A stretch of DNA of 64,000 nt from Posidonia oceanica (Eukaryota > Streptophyta > Magnoliopsida > Alismatales > Posidoniaceae): contig JAZBRS010000014.1 of NCBI GenBank assembly GCA_037176725.1, forward strand, positions 80,086,501 through 80,150,500, written 5' to 3'. Each line of letters begins with the position of its first letter. Position 1 is the first letter of the stretch. The notes under the pieces are model-generated. The model searched no databases. It saw only the letters and a program-made list of their open reading frames with translations, and was not told the origin of the DNA. Shown here one piece after another: positions 11,137 to 20,100 of the stretch. Made by a program: the position numbers and the translations under genes.

Positions 11137-11939
11137 GTATGTCCTCCTGAACCTCTGCATTGTATCCATTTGCATGCCATTTGCACAGTTTTCCTTGTTT
11201 TCGCTTTCTGTCTCTTTGAGCATGTAGAATAGGGCTTCCCCTTTCTACTTGTATCTTCCAATCTCCGTTTCGCGTATCCCTGTGTGTTTTGTGTTGAGTT
11301 TTCCTTATATTTGCCACTTAATGTGACTTTCTTCCCCCTTTTCCACGATCCGATCGCATCGCGAGCTTTGGGCAGCGTGCGAGACACACCGTGGAACGGT
11401 TTAGTGGGAAACAGTCGCAAAGAGGTGGTAATCCCTCCGTTGGCCCCCTCTCCCCTCTGTAGGTCTTCACACCTATTCTGAGTGGTCCTAAATGACGTCT
11501 GTTCTTACACACACGTTGTTTTGTCTCCCCTTTGGCCTCTTCTAATCTTTTTCTGCATTCTTGCATTCGCATGGCTTTTCCGAGGTTTTTGCTTCGCTGT
11601 TTTGGCACCGTTTCGCGTGCCCGCCCTCGTTTTGGCACCGTTTTGCATGCCCTTCTGTTCTCTTGCCTTGTTTCGCACGCAGCCTTGCTTTCTCGCTTGT
11701 TTTACGTGCCGCTCTCGTTTTTGCAACGTTTTGCGTGTCTCTTTGCTGCCTTGTCTCGTTTTGCGTGCTACCTTGCTTTCTCGCTTGTTTTGCGTGCCGA
11801 TTTTGTTCTTTTGCTTCGTTTCGCGTGCGTTGCTCATCTCTCGCCTCGTTTTGCGTATTTTATGCTGTTTTCCCTTGCATGCCGACTACATTGCATGGTT
11901 TCCTCGTTGTTTTGCTTTCTCGCCTGCATTTGCATATAG
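11137..11939 (+). other. Possible intron inside LTR1
   Basis: CCAG/GTATGT at 11133-11142 matches a plant 5' splice site. The downstream end TTTGCATATAG/GG at about 11930-11940 follows a T-rich stretch and resembles an acceptor. The donor is kept as GTATGT in LTR2 (21643) and LTR3 (39231) and as GTAAGT in diverged LTR6 (57313). The acceptor region is kept too. Splicing is inferred, not shown. Confidence 0.35.
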
Positions 11940-12123
11940 GGCTGTGATGCTTACTGTCTGGAGTTCTCACGAGCTAGGTTTCGCCTGGTTCGGAACACAG
12001 ACAGCGCAGCTGAGCACTTAGAGAGCACGTTTACTTCCTTGCTTTGTTTCTTCCCACTTAGAGCACACCTTGGGCATTCATTTAGGCATTTATAGGCACG
12101 TAGGCATTCATTCCTGCATTTCC

Positions 12124-12233
12124 CTGCGTATGCGAGCGTAAGCCTAGAAAGACCGATTCTCGGGCGTGTCGGGGTGCCTAACACCTTCCCCGCGCGTAAC
12201 AGGAGTCCTTACCCTGTCTTCTGGCCCGCAATG
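12124..12233 (+). promoter_or_regulatory. Highly conserved LTR block (LTR1)
   Basis: Block running from GCGTATGCGAGCGTAAGCC through GGGGTGCCTAACACCTTCCC to the GGAGTCCTTACCC region. It is present in LTR1, 2, 3, 4, 5 (reverse strand) and 6, even where the surrounding LTR sequence cannot be aligned. It can form a small hairpin (GGTG/CACC around CCTAA). The function is unknown; RNA processing or packaging are possibilities. Confidence 0.7.
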
Positions 12234-12514
12234 ACCGTACTGCCCTCATCCTAGGCTAGAGTCATCTCATTTGCATGTATTTGCATTTGTTTCCTTTGCA
12301 TTGCTTTGCTTTGCATTTCTTGCTTGGTTTTGCGTGTTAATTCACGCATTTCCCCCAGTTTTCCATGTCTCCCGTTAATGGACATGGTGGCGACTCTGAT
12401 TTGTCTTATCTTTCTTTTTTCTCCTCGATTTCAAGCGTTTTCGAGTTGAGCCTCTTCCTCGGATCCAATCGCCGCTAAATCTAGCGAGCCTGATTCCGAT
12501 CGGGATCGCTACAG

Positions 12515-12530
12515 TGGCGACTCTGCTGGG
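12515..12530 (+). promoter_or_regulatory. Primer-binding site, tRNA-Arg type
   Basis: TGGCGACTCTGCTGGG begins one base after the LTR1 3' end. This sequence is the minus-strand primer-binding site of Ogre-type elements, complementary to the 3' end of tRNA-Arg. It is the only complete PBS in the window. Confidence 0.88.
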
Positions 12531-12772
12531 CTGGTCCAGATTTCCTACCAACCCTCGCCCCCGTGTCCGCAAGGCTGCTGTAGAATCCCCCTGCTCATCA
12601 GTGCTCAATTGCTATGTTCTGTTATCACTTTGCCTAGATGCATATGGAACTACTTTATCAGCCTCAGTTTCTGCTTGTTGTCAAAGATTACATACCTGCG
12701 AGATCTGACTGTTTATTCATAGCAGGTACCTCAAGCCTTGCAGTAATCAGCTTGTCTTCTGCAACCAGTATA

Positions 12773-13975
12773 ATGGGTTTTCCTACTCTGCTGACTCCCG
12801 CACATTGCTCGGAAACCCTGCGAGAAAGGATCGGCAAGCTCACTCAAGTAGACTGTGAAAAGCTGCGCCTGTGGGGCATACCAACCAAGCTGCTAAAGGC
12901 TGCTGATGTGGAGGTCAGCCGCCACCTTCTGTGCGCTGCCGTGAGATTCTGGAAGCTGGCGCACCATGTCTTCCGTTTCAACAAAACTGAGCTGACACCT
13001 ACACTGGAAGAGGTGCGTCGGATCTGCGGCTTTTCAAAGATCATGGGGCCGCCTGTTTTCATGAGGCGCGACGGATATCTCCGGGTCCTGAGCCAACTGA
13101 CTGGGCTCTCCACTCAAGCCTGCCAACAGAACCTAATCTGCACCAGTGGACCAGAGCCTATGCTTCGCCTTGCACACTTTGATGATATCTTGAACAAGCG
13201 TGCTGACCTCGGAGATGAGCTGTGGCTCCAAGGGTTTGTCATTCGCTTCCTGGGCGAACTAATCTTCACTCATGGCCGACTGACAGTGGCCATCGAGGTC
13301 GTAGAGACTGCATTAGCTGTGGTGACCCAGCACATAGACCTGGCACCAGTCGTCTTGGCAGAGACTTATCGCGGGCTGGACCGCATTTCTCATCGCTGCC
13401 GCCACTTCCACGGTTGCGGAGCACTCATACAAGTCTGGCTGACCGCGCACTTAGAAATGGACCTTCTACGCCCTCAAGGGCATGCTTTCGAAGCCTACTG
13501 CAGTAGCGCCCGAACCAGAGCAGACAAGAGCGTCAAAGAAGAGTACGAGAGACTGTCAGCACTGACTGACGACGCTGTGATCTGGCACATCATTCCCTCT
13601 GCAGCAGAGCCATTCACAATCTTCTTCAGCGCGCGTGACACGCGGCTGATCATTCTTCCAGGCTTCACAGCAGGCGTAGAGTACCATCCAATCAGGGTCA
13701 TGCGCCAGTTCGGCTTCCAGCAGGGCGCCTTCATTGACAGTACAGCGCCCGAGCTTCTACAGACTTATCCTCTCAGCACCACTGCCCCGACCAAGAAGCT
13801 TGCTAGTCTGATGCAGCACGGGGTCCAATCTACAGACGTTGCAGCTGTGAGAGATACTGGATGCACTCCTGATTATGATGCCGAAGTCCGACAGTTTTGG
13901 CCAATCACTGAAATTCCGCCAGGCGGCCCCCTATTCCCCGACTCCAGGCAGCCAAAGAAGGCCCGGGTTGACTAG
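12773..13975 (+). CDS. aORF copy B, intact 400-aa plant-mobile-domain-like protein
   Basis: Complete ORF from ATG 12773 (MGFPTLLTPAHCSE) to TAG 13973-13975 (KKARVD). The frame is open further upstream, but the ATG is shared by copies A, C and D, so I use it. Landmarks: LRLWGIPTKLLKAADVEVSR near residue 30; FWKLAHHVFRF near 58; LTPTLEEVRRICGFSK near 73; HRCRHFHGCGALIQVWL near 210; a PGF-AGVEYHPIRVMRQFGFQ stretch near 295. The FW-P-H-FRF, TPTLEE and GC-LIQVWL pattern resembles the plant mobile domain/DUF7745 group, known both in host proteins and inside plant LTR elements. No catalytic motif, signal peptide or membrane segment is seen. In B it is the first ORF after the leader. Function is unknown; the coding nature is well supported, the family less so. 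Confidence 0.85.
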   Translation: MGFPTLLTPAHCSETLRERIGKLTQVDCEKLRLWGIPTKLLKAADVEVSRHLLCAAVRFWKLAHHVFRFNKTELTPTLEEVRRICGFSKIMGPPVFMRRDGYLRVLSQLTGLSTQACQQNLICTSGPEPMLRLAHFDDILNKRADLGDELWLQGFVIRFLGELIFTHGRLTVAIEVVETALAVVTQHIDLAPVVLAETYRGLDRISHRCRHFHGCGALIQVWLTAHLEMDLLRPQGHAFEAYCSSARTRADKSVKEEYERLSALTDDAVIWHIIPSAAEPFTIFFSARDTRLIILPGFTAGVEYHPIRVMRQFGFQQGAFIDSTAPELLQTYPLSTTAPTKKLASLMQHGVQSTDVAAVRDTGCTPDYDAEVRQFWPITEIPPGGPLFPDSRQPKKARVD

Positions 13976-14529
13976 GCCCTTGTGCGACCATCATGTGGTC
14001 TTCTTTCAAATTGTGCTGTACATTTCTGGCCTGCCGTAGGCATTGTACTTATCAAGATCATATCAATGGAAACTGTTTCTGCTTTCTGCTTGCACATCAA
14101 GACTCTCTGCTGCATTGCATATCATCATCATCATTATCTTGGGCCCTCTAATCAGACTCACAGACATCCCAACGCGGCGAATTCCTCAGCACCCAATTCG
14201 GAGCCCAGAGCATCTGCAGGCCCGCGACACCAAGCTCCGCCGTCCGGCGTCCCCAGCTGGTCATCCCCGGCTGGACCGTTGTTCTCTGCTGGCTGGCACC
14301 CCAAACTGCCCGGCGAAAGGTCCGTCAACCTGTCATCCACCTCAGCTGTTCATCCTCAGCTGAGTCCCTTGCGGGCTGGCACCCCAAACTGCTCGACGAT
14401 GGGTTCGTCAACCTATCATCCATCCACTCACTTATCTATCTTTGCATCCTGATGCCAGGGGCGCATCGGCCATCTCCAGGTATCATCCTGATACCAAGGG
14501 CATCTTTCAGCGGCCCTTTGGCAACATCC
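13976..14529 (+). other. Element B sequence after the aORF
   Basis: Counterpart of 3116-3840 in A, with the 83-bp repeat reduced to about two units (14290-14400). It contains an imperfect version of the CCCCTGGTAT hairpin around 14475. Non-coding. Confidence 0.65.
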
Positions 14530-14890
14530 CCAGCTGATCATCCCCAGTAGAGTCCTTTGCGGGCTGGCACCCCAAACGGCTTGGCGAAAGGTCCGTCAAC
14601 CTGACACTCTTCTCGGCTGGTCATCCCCAGTCGAGTCCCCAGTTGGTCGCCCCCAGCTGGATCATTATCTTTGCGGGCTGGCACCCCAAACTGCTCGGCG
14701 AAAGGTCCGTCAACCTGACACTCTTCTCGACTGGTCATCCCCAGTCGAGTCCCCAGTTGGTCGCCCCCAGCTGGATCAATATCTTTGCGGGCTGGCACCC
14801 CAAACTGCTCGGCGAAAGGTCCGTCAACCTGACACTCTTCTCGACAGGTCATCCCCAGCTGAGTCCCCAGCTGATCACCCTCAGCTGAGT
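14530..14890 (+). repeat. 114-bp tandem repeat, about 3 copies (element B)
   Basis: CGGCGAAAGGTCCGTCAACC-type motifs at about 14583, 14697 and 14811 give the same 114-bp period as in A. Open on both strands by period, not by coding. Confidence 0.9.
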
Positions 14891-15194
14891 CCCTTGCGGG
14901 CTGGTACCCCAAACTACTCGTCTGACAAGCACGACACTCTTGTCATCACTCCCTGCTTTCGATGCCAAGGACGCGCTGGCCAACCCCTGGTGTCATCCCG
15001 ACACTCGGGGCATCTTTTGATCGCCCCTTGGTATCATTCTTTCCCTCTTTCCCCCACGACGTTCCTGGCGTCATGGGATGATTTCTTCTCATCATTCCCT
15101 TATCCCTTCTTTACCGGCCGATAAGTCCGATATCTTATCATTCTCATCATTCCCTCATCCCCTCTTTGTCGGCCGATAAGTCCGATATCTTATC

Positions 15195-15985
15195 AATCAA
15201 CACTTCTCATCAAGATCTCATCCCCCTGTTTAGCTTAGCTTCTCATCATGATCTCATCCCCCTCTTTAGCTTAGCTACTCATCATGATCTCATCCCCCTC
15301 TTTAGCTTAGCTTCTCATCATGACCTCACCCCCCTCTTTAGCTTAATTTCTCATCATGATCTCATCCCCCTCTTTAGCTTAGCTTCTCATCATGATCTCA
15401 TCCCCCTCTTTAGCTTAGCTTCTCATCATGACCTCACCCCCCTCTTTAGATTAATTTCTCATCATGATCTCATCCCCCTCTTTAGCTTAGCTTCTCATCA
15501 TGACCTCACCCCCCTCTTTAGCTTAATTTCTCATCATGATCTCATCCCCCTCTTTAGCTTAGCTTCTCATCATGATCTCATCCCCCTCTTTAGCTTAGCT
15601 TCTCTTCATGATCTCATCCCCCTCTTTAGCTTAATTTCTCATCATGACCTCATCCCCCTCTTTAGCTTAATTTCTCATCATGATCTCATCCCCCTCTTTA
15701 GCTTAGCTTCTCATCATGACCTCATCCCCCTCTTTAGCTTAGCTTCTCATCATGATCTCATCCCCCTCTTTAGATTAGTTTCTCATCATGATCTCATCCC
15801 CCTCTTTAGCTTAGCTTCTCATCATGATCTCATCCCCCTCTTTAGCTCAACTTCTCATCATGATCTCATCCCCCTCTTTAGTTTAATTTCTCATCATGAT
15901 CTCATCCCCCTCTTTAGCTTAATTTCTCATCATGATCTCATCCCCCTCTTTAAATCAACTTCTCATCATTATCTCATCCCCTCTT
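15195..15985 (+). repeat. 36-bp minisatellite, 22 copies (element B)
   Basis: Same 36-bp unit as in A and C (TCTCATCATGATCTCATCCC core), expanded to 22 copies with higher-order pairing of SLA and SLI type units. The frame stays open because the period is 36. Confidence 0.93.
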
Positions 15986-16065
15986 TGCCGGCCGATAAGT
16001 CCGATATCTTATCATTCTCATCATGATCATGCCCCCTCTTATCAATCTATCAATCACTCGTGCTA

Positions 16066-16620
16066 GGCTGATATCCGAAACTATCTCAGGCTGATATTCC
16101 TAAACTATCATCTATCAATCACTCGTGCTAGGCTGATATCCGAAACTATCTCAGGCTGATATTCCTAAACTATCTTCTAGTCGATCCATGGTCGGCCCGC
16201 AGTTGTGTTATACGGCTGACATCCAGTAACTGTCCCTCGTAATTGCACTTTTCCAATTGATAGGTCTGTAAGCTATCCACCGGTTGACAGGACCGTAAAC
16301 TGTCGCTCCAGTTGATAGGTCTGTAAACTATCGCGTGCAATTACGTTATACGGCTGATATCTTGTAACTATCACTCATGGTTTGTAGCTTCCAGTTGATA
16401 GGTCTGTAAACTATCCTCCAGTTGATAGGTCTGTAAACTATCCACCAGTTGATAGGTCTGTAAACTATCCGCCAGTTGATAGGACTGTAAACTATCCCAC
16501 AACCATGTTATACGGCTGATATCCAGTAACTATCACTCACAACTGCCTCCGGTTGACAAGACCGTAAACTGTCACTCCCGGTTGATAGGACCGTAAACTA
16601 TCCGGACGATAAGCCCGTCA
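16066..16620 (+). repeat. Covarying stem-loop array (element B)
   Basis: Shorter version of the array in A, about 550 bp instead of about 1030. It includes GATA/TATC, GACA/TGTC, GATAG/CTATC and GACAG/CTGTC stem-loops with the same loop motifs. The middle part of the A array is missing, consistent with deletion between repeats. Confidence 0.88.
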
Positions 16621-17115
16621 CCTTATCATTTTTTTTTTTCCTTTTCGGCGTGACCGTGTCCCAGGAAGACAAAGTCACGCACCCCCTTCCTGCGATAGGT
16701 GAGTTGGCCTCTCTCCCCTCGCGCCCCTTTCTCTTCTCTCTGCGAGCTTGCTCCCCGGGCGGGGACCAGCTGCACCCTGTTTTCCTTCGCTTTGTCATGC
16801 AAGTCTGGCCTCCCTGCCAGATATTCGCACCACATCGCGCCTTTTTATCATTTTTTCTGCATCATCTCAGCACTTTCTTAGCTAGCACTGCATATTACTT
16901 TAGCATCATCAGTATCACTTGCACAGCATCAGCATTTTCTTATAACTGCACTAACTTCTATACTAACTCTTGCATGGCATTCGCATCAGCATGCATACAC
17001 ACAGCACAGCATCCATCTGCACTGGCATCTTGCATTGCGGCAACGGGCTACGATCTTCGGTGCATCCGCCGAATAAGTAGCTCATGCCCATAGCAACCCG
17101 CTGCTCCCGCCGGTC

Positions 17116-17199
17116 AGATGGGGTGTCTTGTCAACCCTGAGCAGCGGCCGCGCTCCGCTTGCCCTCGCTCAGGGAGGGGCATCTGTTGACACCCCATCT
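17116..17199 (+). promoter_or_regulatory. Polypurine tract and enclosing hairpin (element B/LTR2)
   Basis: Same arrangement as at 6610-6693: AGATGGGGTGTC arm, inner CCCTGAGC/GCTCAGGG pair, purine tract AGGGAGGGG at 17171-17179, and the closing GACACCCCATCT arm inside LTR2. Confidence 0.85.
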
Positions 17200-20100
17200 T
17201 GGCAGGCCCGGACCCTTGGAGCCCCTCTTGGAGATTGCTAGATCAAACCCCAACCAAACCCTAACCCTAATCCTCCTCTCTACCCTTCAAAATCAGCCTA
17301 TTTTGGCCCAAACCTTTACCCCCCTTCCCAACCTCAAAACCTACCCAAAATCCATAGGAAAACCCACCACTATCCACTCAACAAACCTACCCAAAAACCT
17401 AGGAGTTTCCAAACCCAACCCATCCTTGAAAACCCTAGAAAACCTAGGTGAAACTACCCTTTTTCTACACCTTGAAACCTCTCCAAAACCTCCTTAGAAT
17501 CAAACCAAAACTTCAGAACTGACACTCCAAATCCTAGACTACCCACTCACCAATTTTCACCCCATTCCGAGACCCTCAAGACCCTCTCTCACCCAAATTA
17601 TCATTTTCTCTCTCTAGGATTATCATTTTCTCTCTCCTCTCTCTCTCCTGATTATCATCTCTCTCTCTTCACCCCTTTCTTATCCTTTTTCTGGTCTGGC
17701 TGTGGGCCCCCTCTGTGCTTCTATCCTTCCACTATCTTATCCCTATTTTTACTTTATTTTTAACACTTTTTCTGAATTTTAAAAAATCGTTTTCCTCCAA
17801 CCTATCTCTTTTCCTCTTATCTCCCTCTTTTTTCCATTTCTTTCTTCCTTCTCTTTTTCTTTTCTCTCTTCTACAAAAATCCACAAAAACCCCTAAAAAT
17901 CTGTAAAACCCCAAAACATAAAAGAAACAAATCAGAACCCTAAGAAAAACGATTAAAAAACATTAAACAAGCAATTAAAAACCTAAAGTTAACTAAGGCA
18001 AGCTAAAAAGAGAACCAAACATGTAAGCTAAAAAATGCAAAACAAATCAAAAGAAAACACTGAAAAATCAAGAAAAAAGCTAAGATAAAATCAAAACCCA
18101 CCAAAAATAAAAACCCCATGAGAAGAATTAAATGACAAACCCTAAAAAAAGAGAATTAAAAATCAAACACTAAAACAAATAATTAAAGAAGGCAAGAGAC
18201 TTAACCTAATAAACATAAGAAAAACAAGTTAAAAACTTAATTAAAAAAGAAAAGAAAAACTCATCTGAAAGACTTAAAAAACACCCTATCAAACCAGAAA
18301 AATCCAACTAAAAACTTCAAGAAAAATCAATAAATAAAAATCAAAACATAACTTAAAAGACTTAAGAAGAAAAAAAAAAACCTAAGAAGACTAAAACTTA
18401 AGAACCTAAAACCAACCCTGATTAATACAAAATTAAATCCTAAAAAATCCTAATTAATATCCTAAGTGTCCAACAAGGGAAATACAATTTTTAGAACAAT
18501 TTAAAAGAGGTTTAACAAACATTTAATCAAGTGAAAACCAATTAAAAACAAGACCAAAGCCCTAAAACCCTAATCAAGCCCAAAACACGTTAATCAACTC
18601 AAAATGACCATTAAAAATTTTAATTAAAATCCTAATCTATAGCACAACCCTTCTAATATTTTTATTTATTTTTAGTTCCTTTTTACTAATTTTATTTCCC
18701 CATTCTACCCTCTCTTTCTTTCTTACTTCTCTTTTTCTTTCTTCCTTTTCTTCACTGGGCCCTCCGGCCCGTTTCTTCTTTTTATCCTTTTATTTTTCTT
18801 CTTCGGCCGGCAGCACAGTCCGGCCCACGCTCCTTCTCCCTCCTTCTTCTTCCTCGCGCGTCAGCTGGATTCCTCCCGCGAGCTCGCTGCTACAGATCTC
18901 CCTCCATCCATTCAAATTCAAGCCTCCATCATTTCGGTCTACAGCAGCTCGCCGACTCCTCCATCTCAGCACCAAATCCGGAGGCATTGAGTGCCGGTCG
19001 CCTCGCCGTCTCCTCTGCTGCAGTGCAACGCCGTTGGATTCAAATTTTTTCAGCGCGCGTGCCGGCAGCTCCTCCTCATATAAGCCTGCATCCTTCAGCT
19101 CCGTGGAGAGGGGGGCAGTGAGCGATCTTCAACTTCAGAGCGGACAGAGAATTCCGGAGCGAACCCAGAGTCGCGTCCAATTCCAGAGAGCATTTCCACC
19201 CTTTTCTTCCACTTGAAACGACTCCTTCCTCTTCTTCTCTGCCTCCTCCATTTCCAGAAGAGAGAGTGGTCAGAGGGAGTGGTTTGAGCGTCCACCTTTG
19301 CGTCCCGGAGAGAGCCTCCAATTCTCCAGCAGCTTCCACCCAATTCCTTTCCCCCTCTCTGCCGAAATCTTCAGCAAATCCTCCTCTTTCTTTCCCAGTA
19401 ATCCGACACCTTTCCCAGCCTCCATTCTTCCCCCCTTTGCTTCCCCAATCTCACCCAACACCAGACCTTCATCCTCCACCGCCCCATTGCCTTTCCACTG
19501 CCTGGAACCACCCCAAATCACCTGAACACCACCTGAAGCTCCAACTGTAAACCCAACCTAACTCCATCCACAATTCCCTCTACTCCAGCTCACCGCCTTC
19601 TCCCAAACTTCATCCAGAGACTCACTGGACCTCCACCTTCTCAAAACACCAACCATCAAACCCAGCCACCCACCACAAACCGAGAACTCCACTACAAACA
19701 CCTGCATCAACCACTGACCAAAAATGGACTCAACTCTCAAACTTCCTCCACAGCCTCCAGAATAGCAATCCAATCACCCAGAATCACTCCCCGAACCTCC
19801 AGTAATCTTCCAGAACACTCCATCCAGCCTGAGGAGCAGCAAACACCCTCCCCGACCTCCGGCAGCATTCCGAGAACCCAAAAGTGCCGAATCCTCACCC
19901 GAGCTGTAGAGCTTCAGTCCGGTCGATCAAGAAGCACCGGAGGGATGTTCTGAGGCAGCTCCAACCTTCGCGAGCGACCGGCGACGCCCGCAGCGACCGG
20001 ACGGCCTCCTCCGGCGACTGCTGAAGCCACCGACGTCGGGAGGGCGACTCAGACGCGGAATCAGGTCAGTCCAACCTCCCCTAGCTTCCTCTTCTCCCCC

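Larger units (their letters stand above)
6678..12513 (+). mobile_element. LTR1, 5.84-kb Ogre-type LTR
   Basis: Starts TGTTGACACCCC after the purine tract and ends GGGATCGCTACA one base before the PBS. It serves as the 3' LTR of element A and the 5' LTR of B. Segments in order: C/A-rich start (6700-7100), CT-rich, A-rich (7390-8120), CT-rich, GC-rich promoter and leader region (8290-9860), a T-rich region of TTGCATnTAGnCC repeats (9880-10900), TTTTGCGTGC repeats (11590-11860), a highly conserved block (12124-12233), and an internal PBS-like copy (12387-12398). Nearly identical to LTR2 over the first 4.3 kb and clearly more diverged between about 11040 and 12200. It encodes no protein; the ORFs in it are incidental. 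Confidence 0.95.
12514..17183 (+). mobile_element. Internal region B: deletion derivative lacking gag-pol
   Basis: Flanked by LTR1 and LTR2. The PBS (12515-12530) is followed directly by CTGGTCCAGATTTCC at 12531. In A (1686) and C (29944) that sequence lies far downstream of pol. So all of gag, protease, RT, RNase H and integrase is missing, leaving the aORF, the tandem repeats and the purine tract. Short GCTGG words sit on both sides of the junction. Replication would need proteins from another copy. Confidence 0.88.

Noticed and set aside
11505..11837. Lys/Arg-rich antisense ORFs in the LTRs
   Set aside because: They are the reverse complement of TTTTGCGTGC repeats and change between LTR1, LTR2 and LTR3.
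17250..17275. Telomere-like CCCTAACCCTAA at LTR starts (also 34850, 62095)
   Set aside because: Only two or three units inside C/A-rich LTR sequence; not an interstitial telomere tract.
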